DNA of 60,000 nt from Strigamia acuminata (GCA_949358305.1 OX442318.1:3522501-3582500); one strand, 5' to 3'. Counted from the stretch's first letter, positions 1-12,073 are shown. Numbers and translations: made by a program. Notes: generated from the sequence alone by a model not told the origin.

Positions 1-306
1 CCAAGACCAAAGTCCATTACTACAACATTTATCTAGCGTGTCATCCAAGTTAATTTGCCCAACCCACCAATTACTCTATCAGTCCTTTAATCTACTTTCA
101 AATCATCAACAAGCTTGTATGCACCATTTCACCTAGCTAGCTACAGACATTCACATTTTTAAGCACCGGCAATTACTCCAGTCATTTTAATAGAAAACAA
201 AACATAATTGGCGTAATAAAAATTATCTCTTTTCACATTTATATATTTATTGGATTTCAAATTAAACAGCAAAAGCTTGTTGTAACCTAGAAACCCATTC
301 AGAGCC

Positions 307-3019
307 ATGCGAAAGTCGAACAAGACCCACCATCTCGGTGTGTTCCACTACAGGCCGACTTACAGTCACCGACACAAGAAACCCCGCTTGAAGAAGTTGA
401 CCGCAGACACTTCGGTCAAGTTTCCGGGGATTGATAAAATCATTGACCCTGGGGTTTCTAAGATCAGAAGATTTTTGTGGTCAGTGCTTATAGTGATTCT
501 CAGTCTTTTCTGGATACCAGATATTCAACTGTCTGCAGAATTTCTTGCACCAGCACACAGCGGTCACTATTGATTTCATCAAGAATGAAACATTTCAAGC
601 TCCCCACATCACCATTTGTCCCTTGATTCTCACCAAGAATGTTAAGCTCATTGAAAAGTTCTGGAACGGCCTGAATAAAACCAGCATAACGGCTCAGGAA
701 CTTTACAATTTGGTCGGACCGTCCACAAGCGTTGACGATATTTGGGAGATTTCCGACATGTTAGTGGAAGATTTGTCGTTAGAGATTATCGAGGTAGGTG
801 ATATCCAATGGCGTAGCAAGCAGGGCTGCACTGGGAAGAAATTTAGTAAATCTAGATAGGTTGGGCCATGGGGCTTCGTAGGTTGTTCTATATCTGCCCA
901 ACGTGTAGAAATGCAAAGAAGGACTCCATATTTGGGCCTAAAACATTGCAGACTCTATAACAGGAGCTGCTGCCTTGTTTCATCTCACTAACAGAAGTGA
1001 AGTAACGCCTGGCGACAGGAGGCTCCTTAGCCAGGAGTGACTAATGCTGTTTCTTGGTTTTTTGCGTGTTCTTGGGTTCTTAACAAGGGGGGACCAGCGC
1101 CCCTCCTTGATCCCCCTCCTCCTGTGAACCTCACCTTAACTGGTTTTATCAATGTGATGGGGATTTGGCCACTTATATAGTCGTGGTATGATTAGCATGC
1201 ATTAGTCATTCCTGGTTTGTGTCTGTAATTTCATTGGTCCGGAGCCTCCTGTCGCGAAACCCTTTATTGTTCAATAACCTGACCAATGGTTGCTAGGAGA
1301 AAATATGGAAACTGCATGATGCCTGGCCAGTCCAGCTCTGGTAGCATGAAGTCAATGGGTGTGTATGCAAGTTGGGTTGATGGGTCCTTTAGCAGAGCTG
1401 TAGATAGGATAAGCTTCGGTACTTGGCGAGATATGTCGTTCCTTGGGATGTTTTTTGAGTTACCCGTCAAAGTACTCGAGCGAAAGGAAGTTTTGTTTGT
1501 TCTTTGGGCATATTTTGGCTAATCTAATGCCCAATTGACAATTGGTGATGTGTGTGGCTGAATACTTTATCCATATGGGTATTTTCCTAGGGTCTTTCAT
1601 TAGTTGATAGTTGGATTATTGACAATTCTCATTTAACTGCGAAAAAGATCTACGGGTTGTCTGGAAAGTGTACAGCAATACATGCCGGTAAGTAACCGTT
1701 ACTATATTTTGTTTTTTGGGTGTTGTTTATTATTGGCTTGTGTATTTTATTAGAAAGAAAGATTGTGTACAATGGTTTGTACACTTTCATTAGAATAAGA
1801 AATCATGCAGAGTTGCCTTACAAGGATGGCACTTTTCTTCAGGTGTGTTATTAACTGATTAATGTTAATTGAATGTTAACTGAGAAAAAATTTCTTTAGA
1901 TCTCAATTCACACTGAAAGTATAAATCACTTTGAGGACTTGATTGTTTCAAGAGAAGGTGTCATTGTCCCCCTACATGCCCAAGTAAATCTCTTCTATGC
2001 TCTTCAAGAGGTATTTTTACATGAAAGATCCCACCAATAACAAGTTCAACTAGATGCAATTGTTTATTTTTAAAGCACCATCTTCTGGATACCAGCGAAA
2101 ACCCATGCAGCAATGAAAAAGCAGTCAGTATGTGTATTGATAAATGTGTCCAAAGAGTAGTCTATGAAGAGGAAAAAGCCGGATGCAGGTAAATTTTCCT
2201 CCAGTGTTCCAAGTAGTACTGTACACCTCTGCAATATGTGGCTTGCTGAAGTAAAGCTATTTTCCCAGCGCACGGATAAACCCGTAAAGGCTAGTCCACA
2301 TTGTGAGTATTTGGACGGACGCCACGTGGTCTGGGGAGGGCCACGAGACGCTGGACGCAACACACACGATGAATTCCCAACGAAATACACAGGAGACAGT
2401 TTTGGTTATTGGCTTTATTGTAGTCTAGGGGTATGATATGGTGTCTCATGGTGTATTTCCCAATGCGATGGCTCCCTAACTAGACCGTGTGGGGAGAGGA
2501 TCCCTTTGTTTGGGGTTGTATTTCGGCGCTCCCTTGTTGCATGGATGTGTTGCACAACCTGCACCACTGGATGCGGCGGCCTCGTGACAGCAGAGTTAGA
2601 AACTTTTGACTATTATTGTCACTACTTGCAGACTTCCCTTTATGGACCTGGATGTGGGGCTACCGACATGTAAAACGCCCGATCAGTTTCGGAGGACTTT
2701 TGAAATCGCTGACAGACTCATGAAGAACTATTCAGCGGAATTCTGCAAATGTCCTCGGCTTTGTCACACTACGATCTACAACCAAAAATCAGTATCAGAA
2801 TTGCACGTTGACGAAGATGTGGTTCTTAACCTCAATATTTATTTCCCTGATAATTCGATCCAACGATTAACGGAGTACAGTTCATACACAATCTCTGCAC
2901 TTCTCTCCGATGTTGGCGGTACTTTAGGCCTATATTTAGGCATTTGCCTCATTTCTGTTATTGAGATGATAGAAATTGTGGGACTGAAATTGGTTAGAAT
3001 AATCAGTCTGAAAGCATAA
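307..3019 (+). pseudogene. DEG/ENaC-family sodium channel, copy A (frameshift in exon 1)
   Basis: Amiloride-sensitive/degenerin-type cation channel subunit, plasma membrane, two TM segments with a Cys-rich ectodomain. Exons by splice consensus: 307-793, 1591-1687, 1754-1842, 1900-2010, 2076-2188, 2632-3019. TM1 follows IRRFLW in exon 1; TM2 is the stretch SDVGGTLGLYLGICLISVIE in exon 6; the Cys pairs CKCPRLC and the block CSNEKAVSMC are typical of the family. Each exon aligns with copy B at 3386-5049 with the same intron phases. Near 503-510 copy A is 2 nt shorter than B in a T-rich run, so the start frame ends at 573 while the homologous frame (FSGYQIFNC, then HQHTAVT) continues to 793. All later exons are open. 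It is either a young pseudogene, a sequencing error, or uses an unseen splice. AATAAA lies at 3047-3052. Family call is firm; functional status is open. Confidence 0.8.
1012..1255. mobile_element. Inverted-repeat element (MITE-like) in DEG/ENaC-A intron 1
   Basis: The 15 bp GCGACAGGAGGCTCC at 1012-1026 is repeated exactly in inverted orientation at 1241-1255. The 244 bp between have no coding potential. The intron of copy A (794-1590) is far longer than the 62 bp intron at the same place in copy B, so the difference arose after duplication. No clear target-site duplication is seen. Confidence 0.55.
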
Positions 3020-3046
3020 ACAAGTGTATGAACTAAAAAAAATGTG

Positions 3047-3052
3047 AATAAA
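3047..3052 (+). terminator. poly(A) signal of DEG/ENaC copy A
   Basis: AATAAA 28 bp after the stop codon of copy A. Its presence shows that the 3' end of the frameshifted copy is still organised like a working gene. Confidence 0.6.
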
Positions 3053-3385
3053 ATAATCTATATTGTGTTAATGGTTTGTTCTTCTCTTAGATTAACTGTA
3101 TAAAAAGTAATTTAGTTCAACTCAGTGTCCAGTAAATGAAAATGTTTATCTTAATGACTTAGAGAGCAATTTGTTGACACGCAAACTCCTTGCAATAATT
3201 GAATTTAATAAAAAAGATGGTGATTATAGTGAAATATCATTAAAACTTTATGTTGGACTAAGGAAATTCAATTACCCACACACTTTATCATTTATTAGAA
3301 AATAATTGTCTGTCACAGAAATAAAGTATAATTGATTCAGCAGTAACTTAATGTTGGGAAAGCCACAAGGAAGATTGGTTGGGCT

Positions 3386-4570
3386 ATGTCAGTCAAGCCG
3401 TATGTTCATGGAGTTTACAAGGGGCCAAGAGATAGGCACAACAAGTTGCAGACCCCCATTTCCATACAGTTGGATGGATTTGATAAGATTTTTGCTCCTG
3501 GAGTGTCTACTGTCAGAAGAATTTTGTGGTTTGTGTTGATAACAATTCTCTGCACTTTTTCTGCATTTCAAATTTACAACAGCATTCATCATTTACATCA
3601 CCAGCACACAGCAGTGACAGTCAGTTTCATCAACACTGCCACTATTAAATCACCTTGCATCACCATTTGTCCCTTAATTTTAACCAGAAATGTTAAGCTT
3701 ATATCAAAGTTCTGGAACCAGTCAAATAACACTTCAATACCACACAATAATTTATACAATTTAGTCAGTTCAACCACCACTGTTGAACACATTTGGAACA
3801 TATCTGATATGATAGTTGAAGACTTGTCATTGGAAGTTATTGAGGTACTGTACAATATTGAGCTGTATGGACAATACTTAGTTATTGGTGGACTTTATTT
3901 GTTCAGGGAATTTCATTGGTTGATGATTGGATTATTGACAAGTTTGCTTTAGCTTCTGAAAAGGTTAATGGGTTATCTGGAAAATGCACAGCAATTCATA
4001 GCAGTAAGTAATTTGTGAATTTTTCTGTTTATTCTTTCAACTTTTGTTCTGCTAGAGAGGGATATTGTGTACAATGGCTTGTACACTTTCATCAGGATAA
4101 GAAATGTGGCAAAGTTATCTTACAATGATGGCACATTTCTTCAGGTATGTCATAAACATTTATTGCAATTAACTGCAACTTGCAATTCATTACTTTTAGG
4201 TTTCCATTCATTCTGAAAACACTAATCACATTGACCAGTTGATTGTTTCAAAACAAGGTGTTATTATTCCTCTGCATGCTCAAGTCAACCTCTACTACTC
4301 TCTCCAAGAGGTAATCTTAGACAAATCTTAAAAGACATGCACCAGTAATCAATTAATACAATAATTCTGCATTTTTAAGCACAATCTTCTGAATACCAAT
4401 GAGAAGCCATGCAGCAATGATGAAGTAGTCAGTGAATGTATTGACAAATGTGTACATAGGTTGGTCTACATAGTGGAAAAAGCAGAGTGCAGGTACTTAT
4501 ATATGAAACTATCGTTAGCGAAAGTGGTGGAAAGCCCAGGGCTTCACCGGCATTATTTTCTAGCGTACTT

Positions 4571-4610
<40 letters not shown>

Positions 4611-5049
4611 TCTAAGGGGTCATGACCATGCTAAGCATTGAAATGTTTATTGCAGATTGCCATTTATGGATTCTGATCTGGGGTTACCGTTGTGTTCAAC
4701 GCCGGATGACTTTCGGAGAACTTTTGAAATTGCTGACAAACTCATGAGAAACTATTCAGTGGAATATTGCAATTGTCCCAGACGTTGCCATAGCATTGTC
4801 TACAACCTGAAATCAGTATCAGAATTGCATGTTGGTAAAGACTATGTTCTTAACCTCAATATGTTATTCTCCGACAACTCAATCCAGCAAATAACCGAAT
4901 ATGTTGCATATGATGTCACTGCTTTTCTCTCTGATGTTGGAGGCACTTTAGGCTTGTATTTAGGCATTTGTCTCATTAATGTCATTGAAATTATTGAAGT
5001 AATTGGAGCCAAATTAGCTGCAGCATTGAATTTTAAGATGAAAATGTAA
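3386..5049 (+). CDS. DEG/ENaC-family sodium channel, copy B (intact)
   Basis: Six exons: 3386-3844, 3907-4003, 4056-4144, 4200-4310, 4380-4492, 4656-5049; they join in frame to about 420 aa, short for the family (usually 500 or more), mainly through a small ectodomain. TM1 follows STVRRILW; the ectodomain holds SECIDKCVHR and YCNCPRRC cysteines; TM2 is SDVGGTLGLYLGICLI. Two signature sites differ from the family norm: the N-terminal His-Gly gating motif reads Asp-Gly (LDGFDKI), and the Gly-x-Ser selectivity filter reads Gly-Ile-Cys. It lies 366 bp after copy A and 438 bp before the prominin gene, same strand. An upstream ATG at 3351 opens a 62-codon frame overlapping the start, so translation may be tuned by a uORF, or the true start may differ. 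Predicted function (sodium or proton/peptide-gated channel) is by family only. Confidence 0.85.
4571..4609. repeat. (TTTA)n microsatellite, DEG/ENaC-B intron 5
   Basis: About ten TTTA units. The same tetranucleotide (either strand) recurs at 11902-11936, 12074-12108 (both in PHETA introns), 38031-38078, 50901-50936 and 55233-55275. Confidence 0.95.
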
Positions 5050-5068
5050 AAATGAATATAAAAAATGC

Positions 5069-5074
5069 AATAAA
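5069..5074 (+). terminator. poly(A) signal of DEG/ENaC copy B
   Basis: AATAAA 20 bp after the stop codon of copy B, followed by a T/G-rich stretch as expected downstream of a cleavage site. Confidence 0.65.
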
Positions 5075-5487
5075 GTGGATTTGCCTTGATTTTATTGTTT
5101 GTTCTGATTTGTTCTCACATCAATTGGATGTAATTTGAAGAAGGAAATGATGCTCCCCTTGGCTATTATTTCATTTTCACTGTGGATGTGAAGTCATGTT
5201 CTGCTGTAAAACAACAAACTCAAATTAATGTGTGCTTATGTCATTCAAAATCTTATCTGAATCAAATTGTTATCAAGTTGCTGATAGCTAAACCCTTGTT
5301 GGACTATGATGTCAGCAAGTTTATTTCTTTTATCACTCCCAAGTAAGTGGAAATATAACATTCTCCACTCTCTTTGGTTGAAATTACACAATTTAATGCT
5401 ATAAAAGTGAATGTTTGATTGGATTTTAGTGTTGGAAATCACTTTTAATTTGTTTGTTAATTTAGTTTAACAAGAAATTCAGCTAAA

Positions 5488-8400
5488 ATGGCTGCCATCA
5501 TCACTGTAGGATTAATGCTGATGTTCATTACAACATGCCAATCTTCATATTACAACCTGGTATTCCCTGAAGGTGATCCATATAAATTACAAGGCAACAC
5601 AACAGCTGTCAAACTGGATTGGTTTAAACCAGCCAAAATTTTTATTGATTTGATCCTACCAGATAAATTCCCAGCATTAGCACTACCAGGTAATTAAATT
5701 TTTAAAAAAATTCACAAATAAAATTCCTGTAATAAAAAATATTTTTATTTTAGATAATCTAACAGCAATTATCAGAAACAGAAATGAACCAAAATACTTT
5801 ATACGTTATTTACCTTATGTATGAAATTCATCCACAAAAGAAATTATAATAAAAAATGTTTTCATTGATACTTCATTCCAGATTTTAAAAGCGGAAATTA
5901 CCATGACGTTTTTTATGGCAATTGGCATCCTACTTAGTTTAATTCTTCCTGTTGTCTTGCTAATATCTTGCTGTTGTTGCTGTTGCTGTCCTGCCAAAGC
6001 TGCTTTACCAAAAGCCCACAAAACCCGGCGGTGTTTAACATCATTTCTCATCTTATTTCTACTAGCTTCACTGTAAGTCAAATCAACTTCAATTACCATC
6101 ATTGGTTACAAATATCTAAATTATTTCTTTTATTAATTTCAGCCCTGGTGTCATATTTTTATTTACTTTTAGCAAAACCCTCAACAAATTACCTTCTTCA
6201 GCAATGCAGAAAGTGACAGACACCATTGATGATGCCTTGACTTTCATCAACAACACAAAATCTGTTTGTATAATTACACACACTTGAATCTACCATTGAA
6301 TTGAAATGTTTTCCTCCCACAGGAAGTTGATTTTCTCACTCAGGATGGATATGACATACTGCACAGTGAAATATTGATTGAATTAGGTAGACCAATGTTT
6401 GATTTTTGCTGCAAAATGTTCAATAATCATCTCGATTCAATCCCACAGATAACATTGACAAAAATGTGGGTTCAACCATCCAACAAAGCTTTAATGAAAC
6501 TTTGAAAGTGGAGAAATTTTTTTCTGACCTCCACAACACATATACAAGTATTTAAACATGAGATAAAAATAAATTTTATAACTAATCCAAAAATTTATGT
6601 TTTTTCAGACATGAGAACTGTTTCTCAATATATTAAAGAAATAAATGACTTGATGGATCGAGGAGAGTTCCAAAAAATCATCAGCAATGCCCTAGTTCTG
6701 CAAGCAGAGATAGATAAATACTGCAATAGTTTTGTGATGGCATGCAAGGCAAATCACTTAAAGGAAAATTCAAAGAATTTACTTATAATTAGTACAAAGG
6801 TGTATATTTTTTTTCCATTAATTACTAGATTAATTATTACATTTTTTTTAAAAGATCCGACCTATTGACAATTATCTGAGTGATATATACACAAACACAC
6901 TGGATGCTGAAGCAAAATATAAGAATATACCACAGGAAGTTGCAAGTCAAACAGGAACTGCTGTAGTTGGTGTTTAAATGCAGCAAAATAGACACAAGCA
7001 CATTTCATAATGCAAAATTTGGTTTTAATTTGCAGATTTTAAGAATCAATTGGGCAAATTCAAAGCTGGATTAGGCCACATGAGTGCTGAAATTGATGAT
7101 TTCATTCATAAAGTAATATAATGTTCATATTCCCTTGCAAATTCAACATTTGATGGCTAATTCATTGGCAGATCGAGAAAATGAAAGCCGAAGTTCATTT
7201 TAGACTGACACAAGATAAGAAAATGGTTGACCTGAGAGAAACCGTCGAGAGTTATTTGTACGTATCAATTTGCTGCGTCAATCCCATTGATTTTCAATTT
7301 TATTTTCCACACGTTTTAGCTCACTAACCCTATCAGTGCTTTCGACGTACATTATGGTTGTTTGGGTTGTTTTGGCTTTGGGCATCTTTTTTGGAGCTGT
7401 TTGTTACCAAACCACATATTTCACCGAAGAGAGACCTTGTGGTTCACACATGGGAGGATTGTTCCTCACGATGTCAGTATTTTGATCATATTTTAATGTT
7501 TTTGGACTTTTTTAATCATTTATTGCAGTGGTGTGGCTATTTTCCTCATTGCAGCATCCCCCATGTGGATAATCAACACTGTACTGATGCCCATAGGAGC
7601 TTACGGTCACACATATGTTTGTAAACCTCTCTACGATCCTGAATTCAAATTTATTCGAGAAGTAAATGTGTGTCGTGTGTGCTGGATTAGGCCTAATGGA
7701 ATTTTTATTATTAGATCATTTCCGTGGTGCCGGCAAATATAACAATTTTACCAAATTCAAGCATCTCGTTATTCGACATCACGAACATCACGTATGAGAA
7801 TTTGAATATTAAGATGTAATTTGAATTGATTAATTATTTCTCATAGGAGCTGTGAAAATAACACTGCAATTTACACAACTCTGAATTTGGGTCAAGTATT
7901 TGACTTGGATGCATACATTGTAATGTTTGTTTGTTTTTGTTTGCGTATTATTGAATCAAATGGTTTATTTCAGGGGAAGTACGATATGAGTGCTGAAATT
8001 GATAAACTGGCCAAAAATATCCAAATGAACAATTTGAGCCCACAAATGGTTCCTGATGAATTAATAACAACTTTATATGATTTAATAAACGGCATTTTGA
8101 ATCAGCCGAAAGATGTATTGAATTTTGTTTTATTGGATTTTTTTTTTAAACAATTTCTAATTTAATTTAATTTATTTAAGGTTATGAATGAAATTAATTT
8201 GGAAAAAACTATAAACAGCCTCGGCGAATCTGGAGATCCAATGATAGAAGACAAAAAAGCAGAGATTATAAAGGAAATGAACGAATTAAACTTCCATACG
8301 GTAAAAATTATAGTTTTGGCCATTATACTTGTACTATAAATCTTTTTATTTTCTGTTTAAAGGTTAGAACAAATTGGGAAAAGATTGTGCAATTTGCTGA

Positions 8401-9226
8401 ACAAGTTAGGCTAAATGGCTGACATTTGCTGATTATTCGCATTATTTGCATTATTTGCATTATTTGCAGGCAAAAAATGCATCAGATGATGGGAATACGT
8501 TGAGACAGAAATTATTGCAACCGGATATAATTTCAGATATAATAAAAAAAGTAATTTAGTTTTATTTGAGACAAAAATGAAAATTATGTTACAATTATAA
8601 ACATAGGGAATAGAAGGTTTCGCGAACGGTATAACGAAGCACGTCGATAAATACAGCGAATTTGTTAAGATTTCAGTAAGTTATTCTTGGGTTTATGAAA
8701 GAATAAATACATTTTTGTTTTTATTCCAGGTACAGAATAATATTGGAGGATGCAAACCGCTTTGGAACGTGTTTGATGCATTTCGTACTCTAATCTGCCA
8801 AGAGGCATTGGATCCACTTGTATATAAATGAATATGACACCATCCGGTGAGATCTTATGACGTTACAAGTCGCAAAATAGCTATAACATGGTAATTCCCA
8901 CACGTTGGAATGCCATTTAGTGACGTCATTAGATCTCAATCTCGTGATGGTGTCCGACACTTTTAAACGATTTTATTCAATTCTTTTTATATAATTTCAG
9001 AATGGATTTTGGTTTTCTCTCGGTTGGTGCTTGATTATTGCGCTACCAATGTGCCTAGTTGCCTGTAAATTGTCCAGACACTTTCGGCGATTGACCGGCA
9101 AAATTTCTGAGTACGAAATGATCTCATTTAGTGACTAAGTGATTAAATTGCATTTTTAAAATATCTGTACACAGTTATAGTGAACCTGCTGGAGAAATTA
9201 TATCCCGTGATGATGGGAAATACTGA
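5488..9226 (+). CDS. Prominin family five-TM glycoprotein
   Basis: Prominins mark plasma-membrane protrusions and bind cholesterol. I assemble 22 coding exons (first 5488-5689, 5754-5818, 5882-6072; last two end in 9110 and 9226) joining in frame to about 784 aa; most introns are 50-80 bp. Order: signal peptide from 5488; N-terminal ectodomain; TM1 (FMAIGILLSLILPVV) ending in seven consecutive Cys; TM2 (FLILFLLASLPGVIF); large loop 1 rich in helices; TM3 (YIMVVWVVLALGIFF); TM4 (GVAIFLIAASPMWII) followed by YVCKPLY, matching the conserved ICEPY site; large loop 2 with NNTAIYTTL; a conserved Cys-Lys-Pro-Leu; TM5 after LDPLNGFWF; short tail ending DDGKY. Slightly shorter than the usual 850 aa. 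Family confident; no paralogue symbol can be assigned. Same strand as the DEG/ENaC pair, no functional link implied. Confidence 0.9.
8836..8954. mobile_element. Short inverted-repeat element in prominin intron
   Basis: GACACCATC at the left end and GATGGTGTC at the right are inverted; the similarity extends imperfectly over about 30 bp (GAGATCT-ATGACGT on each arm). It fills most of one prominin intron (8822-9000), which is longer than its neighbours for this reason. No duplication of the target is evident. Confidence 0.5.
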
Positions 9227-10791
9227 AATAGTATGAAATCATCAATTTTAATTTTTTTAAGATAAATTATGAACGATTATGTAATTTATACGTGTACTAT
9301 ATGATTAATTAAAGCGAGTTATTTAATGTAACCCTAATATCTCGTGAAATTGTATTTAATCGAGTGGATTGAACTGTGTCCATTTGTGTTTTGAGTTTTA
9401 AATCATATTGAGGCTTCTGTCAGTTTATTAAGCATTTTAAAGATGAGTTGCGTTGCTTAGCAACTCTTTTGAAATTTCTTTGTTTACGATTTTTATCATA
9501 AGGTGTCAGCACGCACGAATTTGAGGGTTTTTCTTGAAGTTTCTGTGATTTTTGATTGGTTATTCAGATGAGGTTACGGATCGTTTGCTATTTTGCATCT
9601 TTATTTTTTCGCTTCAGATTTTCACCAGTTTTTATTCCCGGCTTGGAGGCGAAGCACACGGTGAGTTTTTCTCAAATTTTACTCGTTAGGTTTAATTTAG
9701 CGGTTTTTATGGAATTAATTCTTAGTCGTTTTGGCCTTTTATGTTTTAGTTATTTATACGGTTATATTTTTAGTCGTTTTGGTCTTTTATGTTATATGTA
9801 CGGTTATATTTTTGTCCAGTGTAGTGTTTTGTGCTGTTAAGGCGAGCATATTTAATTAGTTTTCCTTAGTTTTGTTTAATGTTTTTTGGAAATTGTATCC
9901 AATTTTATTATACCGTAATTACACGGCAATTTATTAATTTAGTTTAAGTTTTTATTCGTTATTTTGCATTTTAGAAGCAATAAACGAATTCCAGAAGGAC
10001 TAGAGGAATTTCAGCGAGCGGTAGACACGAATTTTAACGAGCGATAGACACGAATTTCTAAGATTTAAGTTCCGACATTTGTTTCTACATTTTACTAATT
10101 AATATTTTTGTGTAATTATTTTTATTTTTGCACTTTTTGTGTTTTGCTTATTTTTATTTGATAATTTTTTTTACTCCCTTTAGGTTAATAACAATAAATT
10201 CTAACATCAACGTCGGGAAAACATCGTGGGACATTTTTGGGGGCCCAGAGCGTGGCACACTCTGGGTCCCAGTGTGGGTAAAACGGTGGAGTCTCAAGGG
10301 GGATGGTTACCCGAGATAATCCTTTAAATGGTCCGTTATAACCCGGTTGAATGTTTTATTTGCCATTTATTTTCCTTTTAAGGAAAAATTTGTAAATTTT
10401 ATTATGTAAAGTGTATATTTTCAATAAAGTTTTATTTTCTATAAGCTATGTCATTTCTTGAAAAAATTACTAAGTCCAAATATCAATAAGGCGAATCTAT
10501 GCCAAATTTTTATAGGTTTGGACTTAGAATAAAAAAGGGATGGTGGGTGGGTATACAGATTTCCCATTTTAAATAAAGTATATAAAGGAATTATAATTCA
10601 AAGTATATATTGTACAATTATAATTTTACTACAAGTTTTATTTCAACTAATCAAAAACAGTTGACATAAAACTTGCAGAAAAATTACAATGACACAATAC
10701 ACACAAATAACTTTTATTTCACTTAAAGAATAAGAAATTACACTTAAAAATAAAACATTACAAATATACAAAAATTTTAATTATAAAAGAT
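9227..10791. other. Intergenic, no supported gene
   Basis: AT-rich gap after prominin. A roughly 55 bp tandem duplication (TAGTCGTTTTGG...TTATGT...TACGGTTATA) lies at 9723-9812. A GC-richer island at 10205-10320 contains a CCCAGAG/CTCTGGG hairpin. AATAAA at 10422-10427 on + could end an unidentified transcript. No open frame resembles a known protein. Confidence 0.5.
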
Positions 10792-11177
10792 TCAGTGCAG
10801 AATCATCCAGATTGGCAGCATTAAAAATCCTTGGTTAAATCCCTGAAATAAAAACACAATTAATAACTAGTAAAATTAATAAACCATGTAAAATTTAAAC
10901 AAAACGTCAAAAGCAAAATAAAAACAACAAATTAAACACGCACACGCCACTTCTATTATTTAATACGCCATGACACATGATTCAATAAAATTTAAAACAA
11001 AAACTACCGAAAACGTACAAAATGATTAAAAAATAACAAACCTCTATATCTTAAGTTAATTAAACTTAAAAAACGCTAAAAAGTAATCAAAACTCTAAAT
11101 AGTACAATATTATGCGTTAAAAGTAACGAATAAAGAAGAGAAAGTAAAAAATGAAAAACCGAGTTATTACTCACCAT
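10792..11177 (-). CDS. Doubtful two-exon small ORF or non-coding transcript
   Basis: On the - strand an ATG at 11177-11175 is followed directly by a consensus donor (GTGAGT); a good acceptor at 10843-10844 opens exon 2 at 10842, giving a 17-codon frame ending at 10792, with AATAAA at 10642-10637. A first exon consisting of 5' leader plus ATG is a common layout in small housekeeping genes, but the peptide (MGFNQGFLMLPIWMILH) is not recognised. The leader would start near 11440, back to back with PHETA at 11486, suggesting a shared promoter. It may equally be a non-coding RNA or chance splice sites. Confidence 0.2.
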
Positions 11178-11485
11178 AATGAATCACGACGTGTTTATCC
11201 TCCTTCGAGCCGGAACAACGAATGGCAAAAACTTTGCTCCAAGAGACGTGAAAAAAAATATGCAAAGTAGCATTGGCGTGCAGAGCCAATCAAAAACCGT
11301 AGAAACGTTTAGAAACGTCAACATCCAAGCCGTAAACATCTGCCACCTAGTATCAAAATAGACAAACATCGCTCCTCCGTTTGCACCAACTTCCTCTTCC
11401 CTAGCGCCAATTTCTGCAAACATAAAAAAAATCAACATGACACCACAGTATCTTCACAATTGATACTAATTCAATTAATTCCACG

Positions 11486-11903
11486 ATGAAGGTCAATGAC
11501 AAAGAACTGGCAACCATCGCCGGCTCCCCAGCCGACAAAGAAGGACGATTAAATCATAAAGGAAACTCCCACAGAGAAGGTAAAAACGTGAAAAACAAAA
11601 CAAAATCAAAATCAACTAAATGAAATCAATTTCTTTTCAGTATATCGCGAAAAATGGTTCAAATTAAAAGGAAACTTATTATTCTATTATCGTCTAAACG
11701 AATACGGTGCAGTGGCCAATCAGGAGGTAAATAAAACATGCAGCAGAAATTGGTAGTCCTTCTTGGGCCCCTGTTTCTCTCGGAATTTGGGGCCCCGCTC
11801 CCGCGAGAACTGCGAGAATCTATAAATCCACTCGTGTGAAACAGTCAATCTAATATTTATTTGGATGGGTCTGTGACTTATGACCACGAATTTGGATGAA
11901 AAA

Positions 11904-11934
<31 letters not shown>

Positions 11935-12073
11935 ATTTATTTGTTTTAGAAACCGGACGGTGTTTTTGTGATCGAACAATGCAAAGTGCAGATGGAACAC
12001 AAAGCTGATTCGCCATTTGTATTTTCAGTTGGTAAGGTGTGCGTTACAGTATTTCTTTATGTATGGTATCAAG

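Noticed and set aside
9500-10460. Solo LTR of a retrotransposon
   Set aside because: An AATAAA and a GC-rich island are present, but there are no matching TG...CA ends, target duplication or internal coding remains.
11184-11438. 84-codon hydrophobic - strand frame
   Set aside because: More likely the leader exon or promoter of the doubtful small transcript; no homology and the frame is not kept across the donor.
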